Of a DNA stretch of 64,000 bases, positions 1 through 9,057 are shown in pieces. The position numbers were made by a program, and so were the translations under genes. Under the pieces are notes generated by a model. The model made no database searches. It was not told the origin of the DNA and saw only the letters and a program-made list of their open reading frames with translations. Numbering within the stretch: the stretch's first letter is position 1; each line of letters starts with the position of its first letter. The DNA is from Betaproteobacteria bacterium UBA2592 (GTDB lineage Bacteria; Pseudomonadota; Gammaproteobacteria; Burkholderiales; Rhodocyclaceae), in NCBI GenBank assembly GCA_002340095.1, contig DDKS01000065.1:1-64000 (forward strand), read 5' to 3'.

Positions 1-16
1 TGATGGCCCAGGAATG

Positions 17-43
17 AAAAAGGGGGCTTGCGCCCCCTTTGTT
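17..43 (+). terminator. Rho-independent terminator, probably bidirectional
   Basis: A perfect 9-bp stem (19-27 with 32-40) closes a TTGC loop. It is followed by a short T-rich tract and preceded by an A-tract, so it can work on both strands. It probably ends a rightward gene lying before the window, and it could also catch leftward transcripts from purU that cross the dispersed repeat. Confidence 0.7.
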
Positions 44-48
44 CTGAT

Positions 49-213
49 CCTAAAAACCTCACCACAGAGACACAAAGACACAGAGAGTTTCAAAAAAAAC
101 AATGGCTTGCATTTTCTTCCACGCGCACCCAGAAAGTGACCTGGCCCTCCAGGACAAGTCTTTGTTTTTCCTCGGCGTCTCTGTGCCTCTGTGGTTTAAC
201 TGAGGTTTTAAGG
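49..213 (+). repeat. Dispersed MITE-like element, left copy
   Basis: This non-coding 165-bp element is almost identical to the reverse complement of 13227-13389; I see one substitution and a two-base length difference in an A-run. Its two ends are imperfect inverted repeats of each other: both begin CCTWAAAACCTCA read inward and then carry CCACAGAG-CACA-AGAC motifs, separated in one arm by a GTTAAA insert. A transcript could fold into a long imperfect hairpin. It contains no plausible gene and lies beyond the 3' end of purU. Confidence 0.85.
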
Positions 214-271
214 ATGAAAAACACCGGGCAGGGCCAGGTGTTTCACGTGGAACGGAGGATGGGCCGCCGTT

Positions 272-1135
<864 letters not shown>

Positions 1136-1156
1136 GGGTCGTTCCGGAAGGGGAGG

Positions 1157-1185
1157 GCCGGCGGCGGGACGGGCGCGCCGCCGGC
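1157..1185 (-). other. GC-rich perfect stem-loop between thrH and purU
   Basis: GCCGGCGGC at 1157-1165 pairs perfectly with GCCGCCGGC at 1177-1185 around an 11-base loop. No T-run follows on either strand, so it is not a classical terminator. It may stabilise or separate the thrH and purU transcripts; this is inference. Confidence 0.5.
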
Positions 1186-1195
1186 GGGCTGTGGA

Positions 1196-1804
1196 TCAGG
1201 CCCGGGCGAAGGCCTTGTCGATTTCGGCGCGCAGGGCGGCGTAGTCGCGGGTGACCGGGAACTGGGGGAATTCCCGCACCACGTTCTCGGGCGGGTGGAA
1301 CAGGATGCCGCCGTGGGCTTCGCCCAGCATGGCCGTGTCGTTGTAGGAGTCGCCGGCGGCCACCACCTTGAAGTTCAGCTCCTTGAAGCGCTTCACGGCC
1401 TCTTGTTTCTGGTTCGGCATGCGCAGGTGGTAATTGACCAGGAAGCCCTGGGCATCGGCTTCCAGGCTGTGGCAGAACAGGGTGGGCCAGCCGAGCTGGC
1501 GCATCAGGGGATGGGCAAACTCGTAGAAAGTGTCGGAGAGGATGATGACCTGGTAATCCTGGCGCAGGCCGTCGACGAATTCCCGGGCGCCGGGCATCGG
1601 TCCCATCTCGGCGATCACCTTCTGGATGTCGGGCAGGCCCAGCCGCTTCTCGCGCAGCAGATTGAGGCGGAAGGTCATCAGCTTGTCGTAGTCGGGTTCG
1701 TCCCGGGTGGTGCGGCGCAGTTCGGGGATGCCGGTCCGTTCGGCAAATTCGATCCAGATTTCCGGAACCAGCACACCTTCCAGGTCAAGACAGACGATAC
1801 GCAC
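1196..1804 (-). CDS. thrH: ThrH-type phosphoserine phosphatase / homoserine kinase
   Basis: This is a HAD-superfamily protein of the ThrH group, characterised in Pseudomonas as a phosphoserine phosphatase that can also phosphorylate homoserine. I place the start at the GTG at 1804 because GGGAG lies about six bases upstream and the protein (202 aa) then begins with HAD motif I (VCLDLEGVLVPE). Motif II is ILSDTF and motif III/IV is AAGDSYNDTAMLGEA. Length equals the family norm. An in-frame extension up to 2140 exists only because it runs antisense through the next gene and is not used here. Cytoplasmic, serine/threonine metabolism. Confidence 0.9.
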   Translation of the reverse strand: MRIVCLDLEGVLVPEIWIEFAERTGIPELRRTTRDEPDYDKLMTFRLNLLREKRLGLPDIQKVIAEMGPMPGAREFVDGLRQDYQVIILSDTFYEFAHPLMRQLGWPTLFCHSLEADAQGFLVNYHLRMPNQKQEAVKRFKELNFKVVAAGDSYNDTAMLGEAHGGILFHPPENVVREFPQFPVTRDYAALRAEIDKAFARA

Positions 1805-1850
1805 GACAAACTCCCTGTAATCAGACGAATAAAGGCGGAATTCTACCTGA

Positions 1851-4250
1851 TCAGGCGCCCGAACCGAGGGCTGGCAGCGTCGTGGAGGGGCGGTGCAGGA
1901 AATAGCCCTGGGCGTAGTCGATGCCGAACTCCGCCAGCAGGGCCAGGGTGTCGCCGTCCTCGACGAACTCGGCCACGGTCTTCTTGCCCAGGCCCCGGGC
2001 CACTTCGACGATGGCGCGCACGAACACCTGGTCCTCGCGGTTGGCGGGCAGGTTGCGGATGAACATGCCGTCGATCTTGAGGATGTCCGCATCCAGATGC
2101 TTGAGGTAAGCGAAGGAAGAGAAGCCGACGCCGAAGTCATCGAGGCAGACCGGGCAGCCGAGGTTGCGCAGGGTGGCGATGAATTGCTCGGTCTGGCGGA
2201 TGTTGGAGAGGGCCGCGGTTTCGGTCAGTTCCACCAGCAGCCGCTGGGGGGCCACGGCGTTTTCCTGCAGCAGCCGGGTGATGTAAGCGGGCAGGTCCGG
2301 CGCCTCGAAGGAGCGGGCCGACAGGTTGATGGCCAGGGCCGGCAGCCGGGGTTCGTCGCGCAGCAGCGCCACGGCGGCACGCAACACCCAGCGGTCGATG
2401 TCGAGGATCAGGCCGTTGCGTTCGGCGGCGGGGATGAACTGGCCTGGCATCAGCCATTCCCCGGGCCGGTCCGGGTCGCGCATGCGCAGCAGCACTTCCA
2501 GGTGGGAGAGATGCCGGTCCGCCGTGGCATAGACCCCCTGGAAGCACAGCACCAGGCCGTCGTTGTCCAGGGCCCAGCGGATGCGCTGGCGCCAGGAAAG
2601 CTGGGCGAGCATCTCCCCCGAGGTGTCCTCGTCGGGGCTGTAGATGCGGAATCCGTTCTTGCCGCTGCGCTTGGCCTGGTACATGGCCGCATCGGCCCGG
2701 GCCACCAGGTCCTCCGGGTTGTTGCCATGCAGGGGAAACAGGGCGATGCCCAGGCTGGCCGTCAGGCGCAGCTGCCGCTTCTCGAACTCGATGGGTACCT
2801 GGCTGACCCGCGCCACCACCCGTTCCGCCAGGGTCCGGGCGCCGGCCAGATCCGCCCCCTGGGCGAGGATGGCGAATTCGTCGCCGCCGAGCCGGGCGAA
2901 GATTTCCCCGTCGCGGATCAGCTGTCCCACCTCGCCGGCCACCTTGAGCAGGACATTGTCCCCGGCCCGGTGCCCAAAGGTGTCGTTGATGGTCTTGAAT
3001 TCATCCAGGTCGAAATAGAGCAGGGCGCCCCGGACTTCCGGATGGCGGGCGTACTGCTGGGTCAGATGTTGTAGTTCCATCTCGAAGCGGTTGCGGTTGG
3101 CAAGGCCCGTGAGGGGGTCCCGCTCGGCCATGAACTTGAGCCGGTCCGCCACCTGGCGTTCGGCGGTGATGTCCTCGAACACCCACAGCCGGCCCTGCTC
3201 GCTTGCGCCTTCCCGGACCTGGAAGGCCTGCTGGATGATGGTGCGGCCGTCCACGAGGTGGAACTCCAGCTGGTTGCCTTCCCCGGCGAACAGACTGGAC
3301 TGCTGGCTGAAATTGAGCAGCCGGGTAGCGGCCAGGGCCTCTTGCAGCAGCGGCAGGGCCAGGGGCGGGGTGGGGGGCGGGTCGGGCAGGCGCCAGAGCT
3401 GGACGAAGGCCGGATTCAGGTAGGCCACCTGCCGGTCGGCGGTGACGAACACCAGACCCAGGCGCATGGAGCCGAGCAGGGCCTCGAGCCGGGCCCGTTC
3501 CATGTCCAGGTTGCGGGCCAGTCCGGCCTGTTCCCGGGCGGCCTGGGCCAGTTCCTCGAGGCGCTGTTCCAGGCTGCGGGCCATGCGGTTGAAGGCGCGG
3601 GTGAGGCGGCCCAGATCCCGGTCCTCGATTTCGGGCAGAGGGGTTTCCAGCCGGCCATCCGCCAGCTCGCCGCTCGCCCTGGCCAGGGTTTCCAGATGCC
3701 GGGTGAGCCAGACGGTGATCCAGGCCGTCAGGGCCAGGGTGAGCAGCACGCCGAGTCCGGCGACCACCAGGATCTGGCGGCGCAATTCGTCCTGCATCCT
3801 GGCCACGAAGGACAGATTCATGCCGTACTGGAGCTGGCCGTAGCGTTGCTGGCCGATGCCGATGGGAATACTGATATCGAAGCGGTTCTTCTTTTGGGCC
3901 AGGACGCTGGCCAGGTCTTTGTCCGGCGGGGGCAGGGCCTGGGTGCTGTCCCAGTTGGCGCCGACCAGCATCCTGCCTTGCAGGTCGAGCATGACCAGGT
4001 AGTCGATGCCCTCGGAAGCCTGGGCGGCCCAGAGCACGTCGGACACGGCGCCGTAGTCGGCCTGGGCCATCGGCGTGGCCAGGGCGGCCTCGAGCAGGAT
4101 GGACTGTTCCCAGCGCCGGTTCTCGATGCGCTCCATCAGGTTTTTCTGCACCACTTCCTCACCGCTCCAGAGGATCAGCCCCAGCATCAAAGGCTGGATC
4201 AGCAAGGTGGCCAGGATCAGTCGGCCGCGCAGGCTCTTGAACAGGTACAT
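1851..4250 (-). CDS. Membrane GGDEF-EAL c-di-GMP signalling protein
   Basis: The 799-residue sensor has TM helices near residues 11-29 and 160-182 flanking a periplasmic domain, then HAMP (about 183-235), a coiled region, a PAS-like domain (about 250-365), GGDEF (about 375-535) and EAL (about 545-795). GGDEF is intact (ARLGGDEFAIL), so cyclase activity is plausible; the inhibitory RxxD site is degenerate (RDGE). The EAL motif reads EVLLR, a tolerated variant. Other EAL residues are present: the Asn of LAINLSAR, VELTET, CLDDFGVGFSS, the Lys of ILKID, and AEFVED. It may therefore be bifunctional. Its ATG overlaps the stop of the upstream periplasmic binding protein gene (TGATG), so the two are translationally coupled and probably form one ligand-sensing unit. 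Confidence 0.92.
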   Translation of the reverse strand: MYLFKSLRGRLILATLLIQPLMLGLILWSGEEVVQKNLMERIENRRWEQSILLEAALATPMAQADYGAVSDVLWAAQASEGIDYLVMLDLQGRMLVGANWDSTQALPPPDKDLASVLAQKKNRFDISIPIGIGQQRYGQLQYGMNLSFVARMQDELRRQILVVAGLGVLLTLALTAWITVWLTRHLETLARASGELADGRLETPLPEIEDRDLGRLTRAFNRMARSLEQRLEELAQAAREQAGLARNLDMERARLEALLGSMRLGLVFVTADRQVAYLNPAFVQLWRLPDPPPTPPLALPLLQEALAATRLLNFSQQSSLFAGEGNQLEFHLVDGRTIIQQAFQVREGASEQGRLWVFEDITAERQVADRLKFMAERDPLTGLANRNRFEMELQHLTQQYARHPEVRGALLYFDLDEFKTINDTFGHRAGDNVLLKVAGEVGQLIRDGEIFARLGGDEFAILAQGADLAGARTLAERVVARVSQVPIEFEKRQLRLTASLGIALFPLHGNNPEDLVARADAAMYQAKRSGKNGFRIYSPDEDTSGEMLAQLSWRQRIRWALDNDGLVLCFQGVYATADRHLSHLEVLLRMRDPDRPGEWLMPGQFIPAAERNGLILDIDRWVLRAAVALLRDEPRLPALAINLSARSFEAPDLPAYITRLLQENAVAPQRLLVELTETAALSNIRQTEQFIATLRNLGCPVCLDDFGVGFSSFAYLKHLDADILKIDGMFIRNLPANREDQVFVRAIVEVARGLGKKTVAEFVEDGDTLALLAEFGIDYAQGYFLHRPSTTLPALGSGA

Positions 4251-5125
4251 CAGGGGCGGCCCAGCAGGCGGCGGGTTTCCGGCAGGCTGCGGTCGAGCAG
4301 GCGGGCATCCTCGGGGCGGGGATCCCGGTAGCCGCCGTGGGCGGTGGTCTTGAAGAAAGCCTGGCCTTCGGGGCTCTGCTCGAACTGGAGCAGGGCGGCA
4401 CGCACTGCCTGGACCCGTTCCGGGTCATGGCGCGGATGGGCGAGCAGGTAAAGGCCGGGAATCTGGGCAAATTCCCGGACGATTTCCATTTCCTTCTGCA
4501 GTTCGGCCGGGGCTTGGATCAGGGTGGAGTAGGACACCAGGGCGGCCCGGGCGCGGCCGTTCTGCACGTGCAGCAGGGCGTTCGAATGGGTCACGGTCTG
4601 GACGAACCGGTAATCCCGGTTTTCTTCCAGACCCTGGTCCTTGAGCCAGCTGACCCCGAGGATGGCGATGATGGCGCTGCGCTCATGGATGGCCAGGGTC
4701 TGGCCGCGCAGCGCTTCCAGGCTGGCCAGGGGCCTTTGCCGTGCGGTCACGAGCAGGGCGCGAATGGGCGTCTTGTGGATCAGGATGGTCCGGTAGCCGT
4801 GCTCGACCTCGGCCAGCCGGGCGTAGTGGGGGGCCATCAGCATCAGGTCGTAGTCGCCCCGGAAGGCCCGCTGCACGAAGGTGGAGAAATCCGGCGCCGT
4901 TTCCAGTTGTACGTTCAGACCGAGCGCCTCGGACAGGGCGGCGGCGATGGGCTGGTAGTTGCCGATCAGGGTGCGGGTGTTGAGGTAGGGCAACAGCCCC
5001 AGCTTGAGGGAGGTCTCCCGGGCCCGGAGGGGGAGGGCCAGCGTCATGCAGCCCAGGCCGGCCAGCAGCGCCAGCAGACGGCGACGACCGGGGAACAGGA
5101 CGCCTGTCCCTTGCGCGGTAGCCAT
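4250..5125 (-). CDS. PhnD-like periplasmic substrate-binding protein
   Basis: A 291-residue secreted protein with a basic N-terminus and hydrophobic core (RRRLLALLAGLGCMTLALPL), cut near ARA. A Cys lies inside that core, but I see no convincing lipobox. The mature part matches the phosphate/phosphonate binding family (PhnD/PF12974): LKLGLLPYLNTRTLI, QPIAAALSEALG, DLMLMAPHYARLAE and LVTARQRPLASLEALRGQ. No ABC permease or ATPase is adjacent. It is coupled instead to the GGDEF-EAL sensor, so it more likely delivers a ligand signal than feeds transport (inference). The ligand is unknown. Confidence 0.85.
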   Translation of the reverse strand: MATAQGTGVLFPGRRRLLALLAGLGCMTLALPLRARETSLKLGLLPYLNTRTLIGNYQPIAAALSEALGLNVQLETAPDFSTFVQRAFRGDYDLMLMAPHYARLAEVEHGYRTILIHKTPIRALLVTARQRPLASLEALRGQTLAIHERSAIIAILGVSWLKDQGLEENRDYRFVQTVTHSNALLHVQNGRARAALVSYSTLIQAPAELQKEMEIVREFAQIPGLYLLAHPRHDPERVQAVRAALLQFEQSPEGQAFFKTTAHGGYRDPRPEDARLLDRSLPETRRLLGRP

Positions 5126-5163
5126 GGTGTCTCCCTTTTCCTTATATGGGAATCAATGTTAGT

Positions 5164-7077
5164 TCAGCGTTCCGGGGTGGGCAATGCTTCCAGGGCTTCG
5201 TGCACTTCCAGCCAGCGCAGTTCGGTGGCTTCGAGGGTGTCCCGCACTTCGGCCTGGCGCCGGTGCAGGGCTTCCAGGCGTTTGCGGTCGGCACCCGGCG
5301 CATACAGTTCCGGGTCGGCCAGCAGGGTCTCCAGGGTTTTCGCCTCGGCGCCGAGCTCGGACATTTGCTTGTCCAGCTGTTCCAGCTCCTTCACCAGGGG
5401 GCGGCGTTTTCTGAGCAATTCCTGGCGGGCTGCGGCTTCCTCCTCCCGTTTCTGCTTGCGCTCGGCCTTCTGTTCCAGCACCGAGGCTGCCGGGGCTTGG
5501 TCGGCGTTCTTCCTGGCCGCCAGCCAGGCGGCATAGTCATCCAGATCGCCATCGAACAGGGCAGCTCGGCCGTCGGCCACCAGCCACAGTTCGTCGGCAA
5601 CGGTGCGCAGCAGGTGCCGGTCGTGGGATACCAGCACCACCCCGCCTTCGTAGTCCTGCAGGGCAAAGCAGATGGCCTCACGCATCTCCAGGTCCAGGTG
5701 GTTGGTGGGTTCGTCCAGCAGCAGCAGATTGGGCCGGGTGCGGATCAGCAGCGCCAGGGCGAGGCGGGATTTCTCGCCGCCGGAGAAGGGTCCCACGGGC
5801 CGGGTGGCCATGTCGCCGCGGAAATCGAAGCTGCCCAGGTAGTCGCGCAGGGCCTGTTCGGGGGTGTCCGGCTCCTGGCGCTGCAGGTGTTGCAGCGGCG
5901 ACTCGTCCGGGCGCAGCTGTTCGAGCTGGTGCTGGGCGAAGTAGCCGATCCGGAGGGTCTTGGCTTCCTTGCGCTCCCCGGCGAGCAGGGGGATTTCCCC
6001 GGCCAGGAGCTTGATGAGCGTGGATTTGCCCGCCCCATTCCGGCCCAGGAGGCCGATGCGGCAACCCGGGCGCAGGGTCATTTCCAGCCTGTCGAGCAGG
6101 GGCTTGTTGCCATAGCCGGCCTGGCCCTGGTGCAGCACCAGCAGCGGGTCTGGCAGGTTGTCCGGGGTGCGGAAGGCGAAGTGGAAGGGGGAATCCACAT
6201 GGGCGGCGGCCACCACTTCCATCCGGGCCAGGGCCTTGACCCGGCTTTGAGCCTGGCGCGCCTTGCTGGCTTTGGCCTTGAAGCGGTCGATGAATTTCTG
6301 CAGGTGGGCGATCTGGCGCTGCTGGGCCTCGAAGGTAGCCTGCTGCACGGCGAGCCGGGCGGCCCGGGCCTGCTCGTAGTCGGAATAACCACCGGTGTAG
6401 AGGGTCAGGCGCTGCTGTTCGATGGCCATGATGTGGCCCACCACCGCGTCGAGAAAATCCCGGTCGTGGGAGATCAGGAGGAGCGTGCCGGGGAGGTTCT
6501 TGAGCCAGCTTTCCAGCCACAGCACCGCATCCAGGTCCAGGTGGTTGGTGGGTTCGTCGAGCAGCAGCAGGTCGGCCCGGCAGGACAGGGCCCGGGCCAG
6601 GTTGAGGCGCACCCGCCAGCCGCCCGAGAACTCGGCCACGGGCTTTTCGAAGTCGGCATCGGCAAACCCCAGGCCATGCAAAACCTCGGCAGCCCGGGCA
6701 CGAGCCGAATAGCCGCCGATGTCCCCGTAGCGGGCGTGCACCCGGGCGATCCGCTCCCCATCGCCGCTGGCCTCGGCGGCAGCCATTTCCTGCTCCAGGC
6801 GACGCAGTTCCGTATCCCCGTCCAGGACGAATTCGATGGCCGCGTCGGGCAGAGCCGGGGTTTCCTGGGTGACTCGGGCCAGGGTCCAGGCCGGGGGTAG
6901 GTAAAGGTCGCCGTTTTCCGGGTGCAGCTCCCCGGCCAGCAGGGCGAACAGGCTCGACTTGCCCGCCCCGTTGGCCCCCACCAGCCCCACCCGCCAGCCC
7001 GGGTGAATCTGCAGGTCGGCCCCTTCGATCAGGGGGCGGCCGGCGCGGGCGAGGGTCAGTTGCTTCAGGGCGATCAT
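5164..7077 (-). CDS. ABC-F family ATPase (YheS/Uup-like)
   Basis: This soluble ATPase of 637 residues has two ABC domains and no membrane helices. Walker A motifs are GANGAGKSS and GRNGAGKST; signatures are FSGGWRVRL and FSGGEKSRL; both Walker B motifs read [13 protein letters not shown]. The ~80-residue interdomain linker and a C-terminal charged coiled coil (about 535-635) are typical of ABC-F factors that act on ribosomes. The architecture fits the YheS/Uup side of the family; the exact subfamily needs a tree. It is transcribed divergently from the HD-GYP gene. Confidence 0.9.
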   Translation of the reverse strand: MIALKQLTLARAGRPLIEGADLQIHPGWRVGLVGANGAGKSSLFALLAGELHPENGDLYLPPAWTLARVTQETPALPDAAIEFVLDGDTELRRLEQEMAAAEASGDGERIARVHARYGDIGGYSARARAAEVLHGLGFADADFEKPVAEFSGGWRVRLNLARALSCRADLLLLDEPTNHLDLDAVLWLESWLKNLPGTLLLISHDRDFLDAVVGHIMAIEQQRLTLYTGGYSDYEQARAARLAVQQATFEAQQRQIAHLQKFIDRFKAKASKARQAQSRVKALARMEVVAAAHVDSPFHFAFRTPDNLPDPLLVLHQGQAGYGNKPLLDRLEMTLRPGCRIGLLGRNGAGKSTLIKLLAGEIPLLAGERKEAKTLRIGYFAQHQLEQLRPDESPLQHLQRQEPDTPEQALRDYLGSFDFRGDMATRPVGPFSGGEKSRLALALLIRTRPNLLLLDEPTNHLDLEMREAICFALQDYEGGVVLVSHDRHLLRTVADELWLVADGRAALFDGDLDDYAAWLAARKNADQAPAASVLEQKAERKQKREEEAAARQELLRKRRPLVKELEQLDKQMSELGAEAKTLETLLADPELYAPGADRKRLEALHRRQAEVRDTLEATELRWLEVHEALEALPTPER

Positions 7078-7173
7078 GGCGGGAATCTGCGGGGTGACGA
7101 GAGCGGCGAATTATAGTCCGGCCTTGGGCTAGAATCCTGGCATGGATGCCCGCCCTGTCCCCGTCTGCCCGCG

Positions 7174-8379
7174 ATGATCAAGAAGATTCCTGTCGACGCC
7201 CTGGTGCCCGGCATGTATGTCCACGATCTCAACTGTGGCTGGATGGAGCACCCCTTCCTGACCAGTGCCTTCCGGGTCGATGACGAGGCCCGGGTGGCGA
7301 AGATCCGCAGCCTGGGTATCCGCGAGCTGTACATCGATACGAGCCGGGGCCTGGATGTGCCCCATGCACCGACCCGGGAGGAGGTGGACGCCCGGCTGCA
7401 GAAACGCATGGAGGCCATTGCTGCGGCCAGACCGGCGGAGTCCGTCCATGCCAGTCTGGCCGCCGAGACGCCCCGGGCCCGGCGTCTGCACCGGGAGGCC
7501 AACCGCATCGTCAGGAGTCTGCTTACAGACATCCGCCTCGGTGCCCAGATCGAGCTGGACAAGGTGGAGCCCCTGGTGGAAACCATGGTCGATTCCGTGT
7601 TCAGCAACCAGAACGCCCTGCTGCCCCTGGCCGGCCTGAAACGACACGATAGCTACACCTTCGAGCATTCGGTGAGCGTCTGCGCCCTGATGGTGGCCTT
7701 TGCCCGGGGGCTGGAATTGCCCCGGGAGCTGATCCGGGAAATCGCCCTGGGCGCCCTGCTGCACGACGTGGGCAAGGCCAAGGTGCCGGCAGCGATCCTC
7801 AACAAGCCCGCCAGGCTGACCGAGGCGGAGTTCGCCCAGATGAAGGCCCACGTGGTGCAGAGTGTTATCCTGCTGCAGAACACGCCGGGGATATCGGAAA
7901 CGGCTTTGAAGGTGGCCGGCCAGCACCATGAACGCTACGACGGCACCGGCTATCCGCACCAGCTCAAGGGGGAGAGCATCTCCCTCTACGGCCAGATGGC
8001 CGCCATCGTCGATGTTTATGACGCCATTTCCTCGGATCGGGTCTACCACAAGGGTATGGCGCCTTCCGATGCCCTGAAGAAACTGCTGGAGTGGAGCGAG
8101 CACCACTTCGAGCCAAAGCTGGTGCACAGCTTCATCCGCGCCATCGGCATCTATCCTTCCGGCTCCCTGGTGCGGCTGGAGAGCGGCCGGCTGGCCGTGG
8201 TGCGGGAACAAAACGAGCACGACCTGCTGCATCCGGTGGTGCAGGTGATCTTTCACATCGGCCGACAGTGCCACCTGCCGCCCGAAACCGTCGACCTGGC
8301 CCGGAGCCAGGATCGGATCGTCGGCCATGAGGATTTCAGAAAATGGAACATCGACCCCAGACCCTGGTTGCCTGCCTGA
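7174..8379 (+). CDS. HD-GYP c-di-GMP phosphodiesterase with DUF3391 N-terminus
   Basis: The 401-residue soluble protein has an N-terminal DUF3391 region (KKIPVDALVPGMYVHDL, about residues 1-130), common in betaproteobacterial HD-GYP proteins, and an HD-GYP domain (about 150-340). Metal and signature residues are present: HSVSVCALM, LLHDVGKAKVP, HHERYDGTGYP and DVYDAISSDR. Hydrolysis of c-di-GMP is therefore likely. The start ATG at 7174 has no strong Shine-Dalgarno; a TAGAAT -10-like box lies at about 7130. The next gene starts inside its 3' end (37-bp overlap), suggesting an operon. Confidence 0.92.
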   Translation: MIKKIPVDALVPGMYVHDLNCGWMEHPFLTSAFRVDDEARVAKIRSLGIRELYIDTSRGLDVPHAPTREEVDARLQKRMEAIAAARPAESVHASLAAETPRARRLHREANRIVRSLLTDIRLGAQIELDKVEPLVETMVDSVFSNQNALLPLAGLKRHDSYTFEHSVSVCALMVAFARGLELPRELIREIALGALLHDVGKAKVPAAILNKPARLTEAEFAQMKAHVVQSVILLQNTPGISETALKVAGQHHERYDGTGYPHQLKGESISLYGQMAAIVDVYDAISSDRVYHKGMAPSDALKKLLEWSEHHFEPKLVHSFIRAIGIYPSGSLVRLESGRLAVVREQNEHDLLHPVVQVIFHIGRQCHLPPETVDLARSQDRIVGHEDFRKWNIDPRPWLPA

Positions 8380-8972
8380 AGGCTGGCTTTCTGGTTTCCC
8401 TGTGTGCCTGGGCTTCCGGCGTAACGGCCCAGGAGGTGCAGTTGCCTGCCGAAACCCGGGCCCGGCTGGAGCAGGGCCAGGCGCTGCAGGCCGAGGGCGC
8501 GCGCTTGCGGGATCAGGCCGAGCAGGCGCGGCTCCGGGAGGATGAAGCCTGCGGCCGGAAATTCCTGGTCAACGACTGCCGCAACGACGCCCGGGAGCGC
8601 TATCTGGAGCAGATCCGCCGGGCCCGGGCCCTCGAGGCCGAAGGCAGCGCCCTGGAACGTCAGGCCCGCCAGGAGGAAAGAGAGCTGAAGCGCCAGCAGC
8701 GGGAGGCCGAGGCTGCCACCCAGGCCCGGGAGCTGCCCCTGCGCCGGCAGCAACAGGAAAGCCTGCGTCAGAGCCGGGAAGCCGAGCGGGAGCGGCGCCT
8801 GATGGAAAAGGAGGCCAAGGCTCGAGAGGGGGCCCGGATCCAGGCCGAGCGGCGCCGGCGCCAGGAGGAAAAGCAGGCCGAACATGCGCGAAAGGTGCAA
8901 GAGCGCATGGACAGGGCCCGGCAGCAGGGGCAGGGCGGGACCGCCGGCCCGGATGCGCCGGGCCAGCCCTGA
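8343..8972 (+). CDS. Secreted coiled-coil protein of unknown function
   Basis: The 209-residue protein begins with a signal peptide (CLKAGFLVSLCAWASGV, cut near TAQ). Almost the whole mature part is Arg/Glu/Gln-rich and predicted coiled coil. One short break carries two cysteines (DEACGRKFLVNDCRN), which could form a disulphide in the periplasm. Its ATG lies inside the HD-GYP gene, with GAGGA about nine bases upstream, so expression is tied to that gene. I recognise no family. A scaffold or envelope-associated role is only inference. Confidence 0.75.
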   Translation: MEHRPQTLVACLKAGFLVSLCAWASGVTAQEVQLPAETRARLEQGQALQAEGARLRDQAEQARLREDEACGRKFLVNDCRNDARERYLEQIRRARALEAEGSALERQARQEERELKRQQREAEAATQARELPLRRQQQESLRQSREAERERRLMEKEAKAREGARIQAERRRRQEEKQAEHARKVQERMDRARQQGQGGTAGPDAPGQP

Positions 8973-9057
8973 GTTCGCTTTTCAGAAGCGCCTGCCGGTG
9001 CTGTCGGCACGAATCCGTCTAGAATCCAGGCTTTTGCGATCGTAGCCCGTCCGTCCG

